A stretch of DNA of 64,000 bases from Bog-473 sp963809715 (GCA_963809715.1 CAWEKO010000008.1:248001-312000), one strand, 5' to 3'; shown: positions 1 through 7,609, counted from the stretch's first letter. Translations and numbers: made by a program. The notes: generated from the sequence alone by a model not told the origin.

Positions 1-768
1 GCCGTCGCCCGACCCGCTGTCGCCGGACCCGTTGTCGCCCGAGCCCTGGTGGCCTGACCCACTGGATCCAGACGGACCCCCATTGGATCCATTGGCTGAG
101 GTGCCGCTGTTGTTGTCACCCATGTTCGACGTTGGGGCGCTCGTGGTCGTAGCGGTTTGTTGACCGTCCCCGCCGGGCGTATCCCTCCCATTGTCCCCAT
201 GGTCATCCCCGCTCGTCGCAGTGCTGGGGGGGATAGTCGTGCTCAGCCGATCGATGTCGTCGTTGTCCATACCGGGGTTCAGCCCATCGTTGTCGTCGTT
301 GTCCATACCGGGGTTAAGCCCATCGTTGTCCTCCCGGTCCTCTCCCGGCGCGCCTTCGTCCTGGACAGCGGGGTGCGGCGCCTCCACTTCCGCCTTCACC
401 TCGGTCACGTCCTCGTCTCGGTCGACCTTGACCGCGAGGAGTCGGCTCCCCGACGTACCGGTGAACAGCACCTGGACGCCTTCTTCAACTGCCCTGGGCG
501 ATCCTGCCATGAAGCCGGAGCCCGGAGCCGGGGTGACGGTCAGGGCGACGAGCGCACCTGACGTCGGATCGACACCGAAGCTGAGGCTTCCCACACCGGG
601 CACCGTGACGGTGAATGTTCCGGCCGATTGCGTCACCGTGGGCTGAGTTGAAGACGCAGGTGGAGGCGAATCGGGTGAATCATTGGCAAAGGCACCAGCT
701 GGGACACCTGCCAAACCCAGGCCAAGGGCAACTGCGGATCCGGTGAAGACGAGTTTGCGGACGGTCAT
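1..768 (-). CDS. Secreted Gly/Ser/Asp-rich protein, 3' end outside window
   Basis: The reading frame starts at ATG 768 and is open through base 1, so at least 256 residues are present and the C-terminus is missing. A signal peptide is visible (basic MTVRK, hydrophobic stretch, VPAGAFAND near residue 28). A beta-rich segment of about 100 residues follows, then a low-complexity Asp/Asn/Gly/Ser/Thr tail. The tail contains two perfect copies of the 12-residue unit DNDGLNPGMDND. The product is probably secreted or wall-associated. An ECF-type promoter motif lies about 40 bases upstream and matches the motif at the sigma factor gene, so it is probably controlled by that sigma factor. No family is recognised. 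Confidence 0.75.
   Translation of the reverse strand, partial: MTVRKLVFTGSAVALGLGLAGVPAGAFANDSPDSPPPASSTQPTVTQSAGTFTVTVPGVGSLSFGVDPTSGALVALTVTPAPGSGFMAGSPRAVEEGVQVLFTGTSGSRLLAVKVDRDEDVTEVKAEVEAPHPAVQDEGAPGEDREDNDGLNPGMDNDDNDGLNPGMDNDDIDRLSTTIPPSTATSGDDHGDNGRDTPGGDGQQTATTTSAPTSNMGDNNSGTSANGSNGGPSGSSGSGHQGSGDNGSGDSGSGDG
256..327 (-). repeat. Two tandem 36-bp in-frame repeats
   Basis: Bases 256-291 and 292-327 are near-identical 36-bp units. Each encodes DNDGLNPGMDND in the secreted protein read on the minus strand. The in-frame length suggests duplication under coding constraint. Confidence 0.85.
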
Positions 769-806
769 GGCGCGAGGGCCTCCCTTTGACGAACGTGCTT
801 ACAAGT

Positions 807-838
807 CCTCAATCGTCCGTAGGGACTCGATGTCACAC
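807..838 (-). promoter_or_regulatory. Putative ECF sigma promoter of the secreted-protein gene
   Basis: Read on the minus strand the site is GTGTGACAT-N10-CGGACGATTGAGG. The same two blocks with the same 10-base spacer occur at 2497-2528 over the start of the ECF sigma gene. The layout (upstream block near -35, CGGACGA block near -10) suits an ECF promoter. It lies about 40 bases before the ATG at 768. Recognition by the local sigma factor is inferred. Confidence 0.6.
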
Positions 839-932
839 TGATGAACGACATCGCGTCGGAACGAGTCGGATACACATCCGTGTGGCAACAGGCGACGCCG
901 GAGTGGGTCCGCCCGATCATTCTGGCCGGCGC

Positions 933-1943
933 TTAGCCGCCGCCCCCGTCGCCCGATCCGGAGGAAATGGACGCATCGGCCGAGCTCGTGGACCCGTCTC
1001 CCGAAAGCGATGAGACGCCTCCACCCGATGTGGACGAAGGATTGCCGTCCGAGGATGACCCTCCGCTATTCGTAATCGAGGAACCAACATCTCCCGATCC
1101 CTCGCCCGAGGACCGTTGGTCCCCGTCAGGGTTCACGGTGGATTGTCCCGTACCGGGCGCAGCTCCTGACCCGGTGTCGCCGACCCCGCTCCCGGGTCCT
1201 CCTCCGCTTGTGCCGCCGGAAGGTGGCCCGGGGTTTGTCGACGTTCCCGATGCGTCATCGCCTCCCGTCTCTTGGTCTTGTGCGTTCGTGTGTGGCGAGC
1301 CCTTCGCAGACTCGACCCCGTCGGTCTCGTTCGTGCCTCCCGTCCCGATGCCGCCGGCGTGGCCCTCCGAAGCCCCGCCATCCTTGTCCGTTGGCGTTGC
1401 GGATTGTCCAGAGGCGGCTGGCTCGGGTGCCGAGGGATGGGCTGTGAGCCACCCATCCGCCTGTGCAAGCAACAGGTTCGCTCCCACGGCGGCCGTAGCC
1501 CGATCAGCCGGACCAAGCGCATCAAGGTCACGACGCAGCATTGCGACGTCGGCCCGGATCGCGGCGACATCACCGACGCTCAGGGCGCCCCTGAGAGCGG
1601 CGAGGTCGTTGTCCACTTGCTCAAGGGTGGGAGATGTGACGGGAAGTCCCACCGCCACAGCGATGTTCCGGAGTGGGCCCGGCAGGGTGTTCGACTCAAC
1701 CGCCGCGGCGGCTCCTCCCGTTGTCAGGACTGCAGCCGCAACTGCTGCGACGATCGGACGCCGAAGTCGCCGGAGTGGGATCACCTTGCGCGGCGACAAC
1801 ACGTCGAGTTCGAAGCTCGGCAAGTCGCTGGCCAGCACCCGTCGGAGCTGTTCGCGCTCTGCCGGCGTCGGGACGACCGAGGCCGGAGCCAGCGCGCCCG
1901 CCAGCATCTCCAGCAGTTCAGTGTCCGATAGTGGAGGGCTCAT
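933..1943 (-). CDS. Anti-sigma-factor-like membrane protein with low-complexity outer tail
   Basis: A 336-residue protein encoded directly after the ECF sigma gene with an ATGA overlap, the usual place for an anti-sigma factor. Residues 1-60 form a short cytoplasmic domain with alternating acidic and leucine-rich helices. A single membrane span lies at about 64-82. A helical segment (about 88-170, starting TLPGPLRN and resembling DUF5667-type regions) comes next. A Ser/Gly/Thr/Asp-rich tail of about 165 residues ends in GSGDGGGG. No HxxxCxxC zinc motif is present. The role as membrane-bound inhibitor of the neighbouring sigma factor is inferred from position and layout. The tail composition resembles that of the secreted protein at 1-768. 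Confidence 0.75.
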   Translation of the reverse strand: MSPPLSDTELLEMLAGALAPASVVPTPAEREQLRRVLASDLPSFELDVLSPRKVIPLRRLRRPIVAAVAAAVLTTGGAAAAVESNTLPGPLRNIAVAVGLPVTSPTLEQVDNDLAALRGALSVGDVAAIRADVAMLRRDLDALGPADRATAAVGANLLLAQADGWLTAHPSAPEPAASGQSATPTDKDGGASEGHAGGIGTGGTNETDGVESAKGSPHTNAQDQETGGDDASGTSTNPGPPSGGTSGGGPGSGVGDTGSGAAPGTGQSTVNPDGDQRSSGEGSGDVGSSITNSGGSSSDGNPSSTSGGGVSSLSGDGSTSSADASISSGSGDGGGG

Positions 1944-2494
1944 GACTCGCCGCCTTCGGTGGCGACCCTGGCACGCAACCGCTCCAGAGCTCGCGCCTGC
2001 GCCATGCGGACGGCGCCCGGACGCATTTCGAGGATCGACGCCACTTCGTCCGCGGACAAACCGGCGACGACCCTCAATTCGAGCACGTCACGATCTCTTC
2101 GCGGGAGTTGCACGAAGGCCGCTCGGAGAGCCTGGTATTCGTCGGCCAACACCAGGCCATCAGTGGCCTCGCCATCGTTTCTGACTTCAGTGGGAACCGC
2201 TTTACGACGGCGATAGCTCCTGCGCTGCATGTCTGCGACGACGTGGTGCAGGATCCCGAAACACCATCCGTCGGGGGTGACGCCCGGCGGCGTCGGGCGC
2301 TCAAGACTCTTGACCATGCGGGCAAACGATTCGCCGACCGCGTCCCTGGCGTCCTCTCTGGACCCAACCCTTCTCTCTGCGTACACCAGCATGCGGGGAT
2401 ACATCCGTTCGAAAAGTGCCTCCCAGGTAGACGCGTCCCGCGCCTTCAGGCGCGTGAGGTCACCTTCCTGGTCGGCAGCAGTCTCCAGCGTCAT
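1940..2494 (-). CDS. ECF-family RNA polymerase sigma factor
   Basis: A sigma-70 family protein of about 184 residues. Region 2 is seen as LFERMYPRMLVYAERRVG followed by DARDAVGESFARMVKSL. Region 4 is seen as LPRRDRDVLELRVVAGLS and EVASILEMRPGAVRMAQARA, a helix-turn-helix for the -35 element. It has no long C-terminal extension. An ATG at 2521 would add nine residues, but it falls inside the putative promoter motif at 2497-2528 and has no Shine-Dalgarno. ATG 2494 lies just after the -10 block, so a leaderless start is preferred. It overlaps the anti-sigma gene by four bases, so the two are probably translationally coupled and the sigma gene autoregulated. Confidence 0.85.
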   Translation of the reverse strand: MTLETAADQEGDLTRLKARDASTWEALFERMYPRMLVYAERRVGSREDARDAVGESFARMVKSLERPTPPGVTPDGWCFGILHHVVADMQRRSYRRRKAVPTEVRNDGEATDGLVLADEYQALRAAFVQLPRRDRDVLELRVVAGLSADEVASILEMRPGAVRMAQARALERLRARVATEGGES

Positions 2495-2496
2495 CC

Positions 2497-2528
2497 CCTC
2501 AATCGTCCGAGCGTGGCTCATGTCACAC
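2497..2528 (-). promoter_or_regulatory. Putative autoregulatory ECF promoter of the sigma gene
   Basis: On the minus strand this reads GTGTGACAT-N10-CGGACGATTGAGG, the same blocks and spacing as the site at 807-838. The preferred start codon at 2494 lies directly downstream, which predicts a leaderless or nearly leaderless mRNA. Binding by the encoded sigma factor is an inference from the duplicated motif. Confidence 0.6.
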
Positions 2529-2731
2529 CGGATTCGACAAAAAGCGCCAACGGCGGCGTCCTGAGAACCCTTGAGGGTTACGGGTGGGACCGGCGAGGAG
2601 ATTGCAATGGTCCCCGAGGCCGGCCGGCTGCGGTCGGCCTGGCCCGAGGCTCGAGCGGGTCGATCGCGATCGACAACCCGGGAAGACCTTGGTGGAGCAC
2701 TGCGGGGTGAAATTTCAGGGAGGTGAAACTG
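2529..2731. other. Intergenic region, no supported gene
   Basis: Upstream of the sigma gene. Open frames on both strands run through it, but none has recognisable protein features. A GGGAGG sequence near its right end could serve as a ribosome site for the small frame beginning at 2732. Confidence 0.4.
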
Positions 2732-3025
2732 ATGGGCGATATTCCGCGCTCGGACGCAGCGGAGAGCGGCACGCTGCCCGGAGAGTCAGATGGCTCCAAA
2801 CCGTGCCGATCACAGCAGTTTGCGAGCGCGTCGAATGGCACCCCGTGTCGCTGGTACGACGCCAAACCACGTCAAGCGATCGCGCGGATCACCCGGGAAG
2901 TAATCGACATCGCGTCGATGTCAGACTCCTTGGCCGTCGCCGGGCCAGGTCCATCGAGGGACTTCGCGCAACGAGTGAAGTTGGTCCTCGGTCTCCGCAT
3001 GGGAGTTCTGCATCGCGACCTGTGA
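2732..3025 (+). CDS. Possible small protein, unknown function
   Basis: A 97-codon frame from ATG 2732 with GGGAGG about eight bases upstream (a GTG at 2723 is an alternative). The product is Ser/Arg-rich with two cysteines and no recognised domain. Codon third positions are moderately GC-biased in the first two thirds. Its last 100 or so bases run antisense to the 3' end of the haemoglobin gene. That overlap, and the lack of any family resemblance, make it doubtful. Confidence 0.25.
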   Translation: MGDIPRSDAAESGTLPGESDGSKPCRSQQFASASNGTPCRWYDAKPRQAIARITREVIDIASMSDSLAVAGPGPSRDFAQRVKLVLGLRMGVLHRDL

Positions 3026-3373
3026 GCCGAATTCAACGTGAGATCGGACAGCCTCTCGGAACTGTTCATCATCAGGAAGGTCTGACGCATCCAACGCCGC
3101 CATATACAGCTCTACGAACCTCTTTCGTTGTTCCTCGGTAATCCGAAGGTGTCGGTGCACGTTGATGAGATGTGCGAATCCGAGCTCTCGGGTGAAGCGG
3201 TCGGGACCACCAAAGGACTCAGAGGTGAAGGCGGTCAGGTGGTCGACATGTTCTGGCTTGCCATCTCCGAAAAGTGGCTGGAGGAGTGGATCCTTGAGGA
3301 CGCTGCTGTAGAACGTGTCCTCGAGGCGGTGCAATGCCCCTTCCCCACCTGCGAATTCGTAGAGCGACGGCAT
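2921..3373 (-). CDS. Truncated haemoglobin, group II-like
   Basis: A 150-residue globin beginning MPSLYEFAGGEGALHRLEDTF, typical of group II (GlbO-type) truncated haemoglobins. The probable proximal histidine is in the HLINVHRHLRIT segment near residue 72. The CD/E region shows FTSESFGGPDRF. This family binds haem and O2 and takes part in O2 or NO handling in the cytoplasm. A start at 3409 is possible but would lie above the -10-like sequence. ATG 3373 has no Shine-Dalgarno and sits six bases after TACAAT, fitting a leaderless mRNA. Its 3' end overlaps the doubtful frame at 2732-3025. Confidence 0.85.
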   Translation of the reverse strand: MPSLYEFAGGEGALHRLEDTFYSSVLKDPLLQPLFGDGKPEHVDHLTAFTSESFGGPDRFTRELGFAHLINVHRHLRITEEQRKRFVELYMAALDASDLPDDEQFREAVRSHVEFGSQVAMQNSHAETEDQLHSLREVPRWTWPGDGQGV

Positions 3374-3379
3374 ACGACA

Positions 3380-3385
3380 ATTGTA
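3380..3385 (-). promoter_or_regulatory. -10-like element for the truncated haemoglobin
   Basis: TACAAT on the minus strand ends six bases before ATG 3373. Transcription would begin at or beside the A of the start codon, giving a leaderless mRNA, which is common in actinobacteria. No convincing -35 element is seen. Confidence 0.4.
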
Positions 3386-3472
3386 CGGAGGAGGATCCGA
3401 TGGATCCACACCAGCATCCAGAGTGTCGCTTCGCGAAGCCCGCGGTGGGGCGCGATTGAACGGGAGCAGACT

Positions 3473-4630
3473 TCAGCGAGGAGCGCGAGGCATGCCCAGG
3501 CCGATCATCGCGACAATGTCGCGTTGGATCTCGTTGGTGCCGCCTCCGAATGTGAAGATGGTCTGACCACGGGCCTGTTTCTCGAGTCGACCTCGCAGCA
3601 CCGCACCCGGGGTTCCTTCGACCAGGTAGCCCGCTTGGCCGACGACCTCGAGCAACTGTCGGTAGACCTCGAGGGCGAGTTCGGTTCCGTACACCTTGGT
3701 AGCGGAAGCATCGGCGGGGTTCAATCCCTTGTCGGAGGCCCATGCGACCTTCCAGTTGAAGAGCTTTAGTACCTCGATTTTGGCGTGCACCTTGGCCAGG
3801 GTCGTCTGGACCCATTCCTGATCGATCAGGCTCCGTCCATCCCTCAGCCGATGCTCCTGTGCCCACCGCCGCACTTCCGTCAGGCTCCGGAGCAACCCAG
3901 AGGCCGGACAGATCGCCACGCGCTCATGGTTGAGCTGGTTCGTGATGAGCTTCCAACCTTGGTTCTCGGCTCCCACCAGGTTCTCGGCGGGAACCCTCAC
4001 GTCCGCGTAGAAGGTTGAACTCGTGATGTCTCCGGCGATCGTGGCTAACGGGACCCAACTGAACCCGGGGCTGTCGACCGGCACAATGAAGACAGACAAC
4101 CCCTTGTGCTTGGGGGCGTCGGGGTCGGTACGCGCTGCCAACCACACATAGTCGGCGTACTGGATTGCGCTCGTGAAGATCTTCTGGCCGTTGATCACGT
4201 ACTCGTCCCCGTCGCGCACGGCCCGCGTTTGCAGTGAAGCCAAGTCGGTGCCTGCCGACGGCTCGGTGTAACCGATTGAGAAGTGGACCTCGCCTCGGAT
4301 GATGCCGGGCAGGATCCGTTGCTTCTGCTCGGCGGTGCCAAGGGCCATGAGGGTGGGACCGACGCTGTTCAAAGTGAGCAGCGGCAACGGCACACCCGCC
4401 CAGTGCGACTCCTCGACGAAGATCATCTGGTCAATGGCACCTCGGGCTTGGCCGCCGTACTCGACTGGCCAGCCGAGACCTAACCACCCGTCCTGCCCCA
4501 TCCGGCGGATGTAGTGGGTATACGGCGAGTCGTTCAGGTCCGAGAATTCAAACTCCGCAACCAGGTTTTCGAAGTACTCACGGAGCTGGCACTGCAGATC
4601 CCGTTGTTCCTCTGTGTATCCCAGGTGCAT
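3473..4630 (-). CDS. Acyl-CoA dehydrogenase family protein
   Basis: A full-length 385-residue acyl-CoA dehydrogenase. It begins MHLGYTEEQRDLQ and carries the FAD/acyl-CoA region SIGYTEPSAGTDLASLQT (about 115-135), the middle-domain phrase INGQKIFTSAIQYADYVW and the C-terminal FGGGTNEIQRDIVAMIG. It should oxidise an acyl-CoA to an enoyl-CoA, passing electrons to ETF (etfBA at 21.4-23.2 kb is a candidate partner). The usual MCAD-type catalytic glutamate in YEGT is replaced by Gly here (FGGGT). This is seen in several actinobacterial FadE proteins, including subunits of heteromeric steroid-side-chain enzymes. The base may be supplied elsewhere or by a partner. The substrate is unknown. Confidence 0.9.
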   Translation of the reverse strand: MHLGYTEEQRDLQCQLREYFENLVAEFEFSDLNDSPYTHYIRRMGQDGWLGLGWPVEYGGQARGAIDQMIFVEESHWAGVPLPLLTLNSVGPTLMALGTAEQKQRILPGIIRGEVHFSIGYTEPSAGTDLASLQTRAVRDGDEYVINGQKIFTSAIQYADYVWLAARTDPDAPKHKGLSVFIVPVDSPGFSWVPLATIAGDITSSTFYADVRVPAENLVGAENQGWKLITNQLNHERVAICPASGLLRSLTEVRRWAQEHRLRDGRSLIDQEWVQTTLAKVHAKIEVLKLFNWKVAWASDKGLNPADASATKVYGTELALEVYRQLLEVVGQAGYLVEGTPGAVLRGRLEKQARGQTIFTFGGGTNEIQRDIVAMIGLGMPRAPR

Positions 4631-4789
4631 GGTGTCCTCCGGTTGGGAGCTGGCCGTTGGGTCAGGGCGACCATTATGGCGACGATCGCATCTCGATGAA
4701 TCCGATCGTCTGGATACGGGCTTCGCCGGCAGAGCGGCACCAGGGGAGCGGGTGGCGGGGCCAGCTCGTCCTGAGTGGTCATCGAGCGG

Positions 4790-5197
4790 TCAGAACGAGA
4801 CGGTTCCGAGCGCTGCTCGGGGATCGGACGTCGGTACGATTTCCTTGCCGAGGGGAGCTATCGCCACTGCCGCCAACTTGAAGTTTCCGATCCCTAGTGG
4901 GATGCCAATGATGGTCACGCACAGCAAGAGTCCCAGAACGAGGTGAGCGATTGCCATCCAGAGGCCCACGAGGATGAACCAGATGACGTTTCCGATCGCG
5001 GATGCCGCACCAGCGTCTGGCCGGCGAACCACGGTTCTTCCGAAGGGCCACAGCACATAGGCAGCGAGTCGAAAAGACGCAATCCCGAACGGAATGGTGA
5101 TGATCAGGAGGACCATGACGACGCCGGCGAATGCGTAGCCCAGCGCCAGCCAGAAACCCGACAGGACGAGCCAAAGGATGTTCAAGATCGTCCGCAC
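4790..5197 (-). CDS. YccF domain inner membrane protein
   Basis: A 135-residue protein with two related halves. Each has a hydrophobic span followed by an IPFGIASFRLAAYVLWPFGR-like or IPLGIGNFKLAAVAIAPLGK-like segment, the signature of the YccF family. Three or four membrane segments are expected. Molecular function is not known. It is not closely linked to its neighbours: 160 bases separate it from the acyl-CoA dehydrogenase. Confidence 0.85.
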   Translation of the reverse strand: MRTILNILWLVLSGFWLALGYAFAGVVMVLLIITIPFGIASFRLAAYVLWPFGRTVVRRPDAGAASAIGNVIWFILVGLWMAIAHLVLGLLLCVTIIGIPLGIGNFKLAAVAIAPLGKEIVPTSDPRAALGTVSF

Positions 5198-5451
5198 CGT
5201 ACGAGTATCTCATGGCACTTTGCCGAGAGGCCTATGTCGGCGCCACCACGAACACCTTTTCCCGAACTCCAATACGCCGGTGTGATCGACGACCCCGATC
5301 GTCGTCTCTCCTCAGACGGCCTCAAGCCCGTTCCTCGAGAACGTCATGGCTCTCGCCGTAACGGCAGCGGCACCGGTCGTGGCGCGCGATGCTGGTCGGA
5401 CCGAAATCGAGGGTGGCCAACGGGCCCCCTCACGTCGATAAGGAACCCAAT
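5198..5451. other. Divergent intergenic region
   Basis: Separates the leftward yccF-like gene from the rightward SRPBCC gene and should hold promoters for both. No clear -10/-35 pair, repeat or hairpin was found. Confidence 0.3.
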
Positions 5452-5928
5452 ATGCCCGATACCGTCTTCCTCTCCGACCGAATCGAGGTGACCCGTCCCA
5501 TTCCGGCGCCGCCTGCCACCATCTTCGACGTCTTGCGTAGCCCGGCGGGCCATGTGGCCATCGACGCCTCCGGGATGCTGCAGGACTTTACGGGCGAGCC
5601 TGCAGAGAAGGTGGGCGACACATTCGTCATCCACATGGACCGCGAGTCGCTCAACGACGTCCCGCTGGGCAAGTACGACGTGACCGTACACATCATCCTT
5701 TTCGAGCGCGACAAAGAGATCTCGTGGGATCTCGGGCCTGATATTCCGGTTCTGCACTTCTACGGTTACCGCCTGGATCCCGGCGAGGAGGGGGTCACCA
5801 ATGTGACCTCCTACTACGACTGGTCGAAGGTCAGCGCCGACTTCAAGGATCGCTTTCCGATAGTGCCCGAGTCGGCCCTGAGGGCCACCTTGGGAATCTT
5901 GGAGCGAACGGTCAGAAAGGGCCTTTGA
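5452..5928 (+). CDS. SRPBCC (START/Bet v1-like) family protein
   Basis: A 158-residue protein. The start ATG 5452 is supported by AAGGA about seven bases upstream, so earlier in-frame codons were rejected. VTRPIPAPPATIFDVLRSPAGHVAIDASGM is the typical N-terminal strand and helix of polyketide-cyclase or START-like domains, and a C-terminal amphipathic helix (SALRATLGILERTV) closes the ligand pocket. Such proteins bind hydrophobic ligands. No catalytic residues can be assigned. It is probably monocistronic. Confidence 0.8.
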   Translation: MPDTVFLSDRIEVTRPIPAPPATIFDVLRSPAGHVAIDASGMLQDFTGEPAEKVGDTFVIHMDRESLNDVPLGKYDVTVHIILFERDKEISWDLGPDIPVLHFYGYRLDPGEEGVTNVTSYYDWSKVSADFKDRFPIVPESALRATLGILERTVRKGL

Positions 5929-6033
5929 CCCACCAGCCCGGCGTGCCGACAAGTCGCAACCGATCGCGTAACCCAACAATCTGGCCAAGAGGTGAGCCCA
6001 GCGAATGGGACGCTCAGCCGGCGAGTTCCTTCG

Positions 6034-6405
6034 CTACTGTGTTCGGCCGAGCTCTCGCTGCAAGATCGCCAACGCCTCCGCGTTTCCGATTCCGAGTTCA
6101 CCCATATTTTCCATGAAGTCTTGAGCTGCCCGTATCGCTGAGGCCCTCTGCGCGGAAGGTCGTCCGGCTACGAAGGTTCCCTGGCGGCCCCGTGTTTCGA
6201 TGAGCCCAGCGAGCTCGAGCTGCCGATAGGCCTTCGCAACCGTGTTGACCGCCAACCCAAGATCTGCAGCGACCTTCCGCACCGTGGGCAACCTGACGGA
6301 TGGCGGTAGGTTCCCGCTCTCGATACCAGCGGCAAGTTGTGCCCGTACCTGTTCGAACGGCGGTACCGATGAGCCGGCATCCAGGGTCAGTTGGTCCACG
6401 GACAC
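6034..6405 (-). CDS. GntR-family transcriptional regulator, short YtrA-like
   Basis: A 123-residue protein with a winged helix at about 15-80: PPFEQVRAQLAAGIESGNLPP, LPTVRKVAADLGLAVNTVAKAYRQLE and TRGRQGTFV. The short C-terminal helical segment is too small for an FCD or UTRA ligand domain, which puts it in the YtrA group. Members usually repress an ABC transporter operon, but none is adjacent here. The start is GTG 6405, with TACAAT 12 bases upstream and no Shine-Dalgarno. Its target may be its own promoter. Confidence 0.85.
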   Translation of the reverse strand: MSVDQLTLDAGSSVPPFEQVRAQLAAGIESGNLPPSVRLPTVRKVAADLGLAVNTVAKAYRQLELAGLIETRGRQGTFVAGRPSAQRASAIRAAQDFMENMGELGIGNAEALAILQRELGRTQ

Positions 6406-6417
6406 TTTGTATCAGAT

Positions 6418-6423
6418 ATTGTA
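6418..6423 (-). promoter_or_regulatory. -10-like TACAAT upstream of the GntR gene
   Basis: The minus strand reads TACAAT in an AT-rich patch (TGCTACAATATCTGATACAAA) about 12 bases before GTG 6405. This fits a short or absent leader. The two half-similar CTACAA and ATACAA blocks could also be bound by the regulator. Both readings are inferences. Confidence 0.35.
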
Positions 6424-6497
6424 GCATCTTGCAAGATCCAAGGGTCCTCCAGCGTGCCGAACCGTCGTCAGTGGCACCCGACGATTTGGGCATGGAT

Positions 6498-7028
6498 TCA
6501 GCGCCGGCGCTGGGCTTTGACGAGGGGAATGCCAAAGGGTGCAAAAGCTACGACTGCGGCGGCCAGGGCGAGGATGACGCCCCACGACCAGCTGAGACCG
6601 GCCGGCTTGAGGAGAACCCCGAGCACGACGAGGGCCAGATTGACTCCCGTGAGGAGGGCCAGGACCTGATCCTTGGACATACGGCCCTGTTCGGCGAGGT
6701 CGCCAACTCCGAACGCGACGATCAGGGAGTAGAGCACCAGCACGATCGAGTTCACGACCGCGATGAACAGCCAGCCGTGAGCACTCAATCCACTCGCGGA
6801 GAAGGGTCCGATGCTGTACCAAGGCAGCCAGAACGAGATCAAGAGGACCAGGGTGGCGGGGCCGACGACCCGATCCCGGCGGTTCAGAGCGTCCAGCCGC
6901 TGCCGCGACTTCCCAACGCGCTTCGGCGTCGTTCGCGGCAGAACAGGCCGTCTGATGGCAGCGCCGCACTTTGGGCAAACTGCAGTCCCCAAGGGCACCT
7001 CAACCAGGCAGCGGGAGCAAGCAGGCAA
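6498..7028 (-). CDS. Zinc-ribbon membrane protein, unknown function
   Basis: A 176-residue protein. The start TTG 7028 has AAGGAGG eight bases upstream, and translation from there begins exactly at the zinc ribbon (PACSRC ... CPKCG). The longer frame upstream has no domain content. After a basic linker, about four hydrophobic segments follow (for example VVGPATLVLLISFWLPWY and a SWSWGVILALAAAVVAFAPF segment). The layout resembles small actinobacterial 'zinc ribbon plus membrane' proteins of unknown role. Confidence 0.7.
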   Translation of the reverse strand: MPACSRCLVEVPLGTAVCPKCGAAIRRPVLPRTTPKRVGKSRQRLDALNRRDRVVGPATLVLLISFWLPWYSIGPFSASGLSAHGWLFIAVVNSIVLVLYSLIVAFGVGDLAEQGRMSKDQVLALLTGVNLALVVLGVLLKPAGLSWSWGVILALAAAVVAFAPFGIPLVKAQRRR

Positions 7029-7164
7029 CCGACCAACCTCCTTCTTGCCGTCACGGATGCGCCAGTTCAGGCTACAGGCGAAGGGGGTGCCGCTTGCCCC
7101 TGGTCGACTCGAACCGATCTGTGCCCAGCGAAACAGGGACCTCGGTGCTGTGATTTGGAGCGGC

Positions 7165-7506
7165 TTACCTGAGCAGCCGGAGGTGCGTCCCGTTCGTTTC
7201 GGATGACCGAACGAAGGCACGTCGCAGTCGTCGGGCCCAGTTCTGAACAAGTCCGTGCGGGCCTGAGTCGGATTGAGGGGGATCCTGGACTGAAATCGAT
7301 TCGCTCATTCCGTAGGCCAAGGTTGAGATGAGACGCGCGGCATCCACTGAGGGCAATCGGAAAGTACCGGTGCAGATGTCTCCCCGCCACAGTGAAATGA
7401 CCAAGGTGGAATCTGCTGGGTGATCTGAGATCCCCATTCGGCGAACCTGACCCCGCGCGTCGTAGAACCACACGCGATCGGCAGAAATGTGGTCCTCCAC
7501 CGGCAC
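7165..7506 (-). CDS. Conserved hypothetical protein
   Basis: A small protein of about 113 residues. Its core, ADSTLVISLWRGDICTGTFR and LPSVDAARLISTLAYGM, resembles short actinobacterial proteins of unknown function. The frame extends upstream into the hydrolase gene, but that part lacks sense, so GTG 7506 (or GTG 7500) is chosen. The C-terminus is basic (RRLRRAF). It lies about 100 bases downstream of the epoxide-hydrolase-like gene on the same strand and may be cotranscribed. No function can be given. Confidence 0.5.
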   Translation of the reverse strand: MPVEDHISADRVWFYDARGQVRRMGISDHPADSTLVISLWRGDICTGTFRLPSVDAARLISTLAYGMSESISVQDPPQSDSGPHGLVQNWARRLRRAFVRSSETNGTHLRLLR

Positions 7507-7609
7507 GAATCGATTATCGCATCGGAAGCCGAAAAGGGCTACTGGTCCTTCGAATGGCCAGGCTCGATTTCCACTCGAGTGGGTATGGGTCCGACCAAGA
7601 GGAAGGGAC

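Noticed and set aside
967..2184. Long plus-strand open frame over the anti-sigma and sigma genes
   Set aside because: It is an antisense shadow of GC-rich coding sequence, has no domain content, and the minus-strand sigma and anti-sigma proteins are clear.
2578..2865. Minus-strand 95-codon frame in the gap before the globin gene
   Set aside because: No recognisable sequence, no ribosome site, and a better-supported (though still weak) frame lies on the other strand.
7090..7115. tRNA T-loop-like sequence (GGTTCGAGTC on the minus strand)
   Set aside because: The flanking bases do not pair as a T-stem and no acceptor or anticodon arm can be formed.
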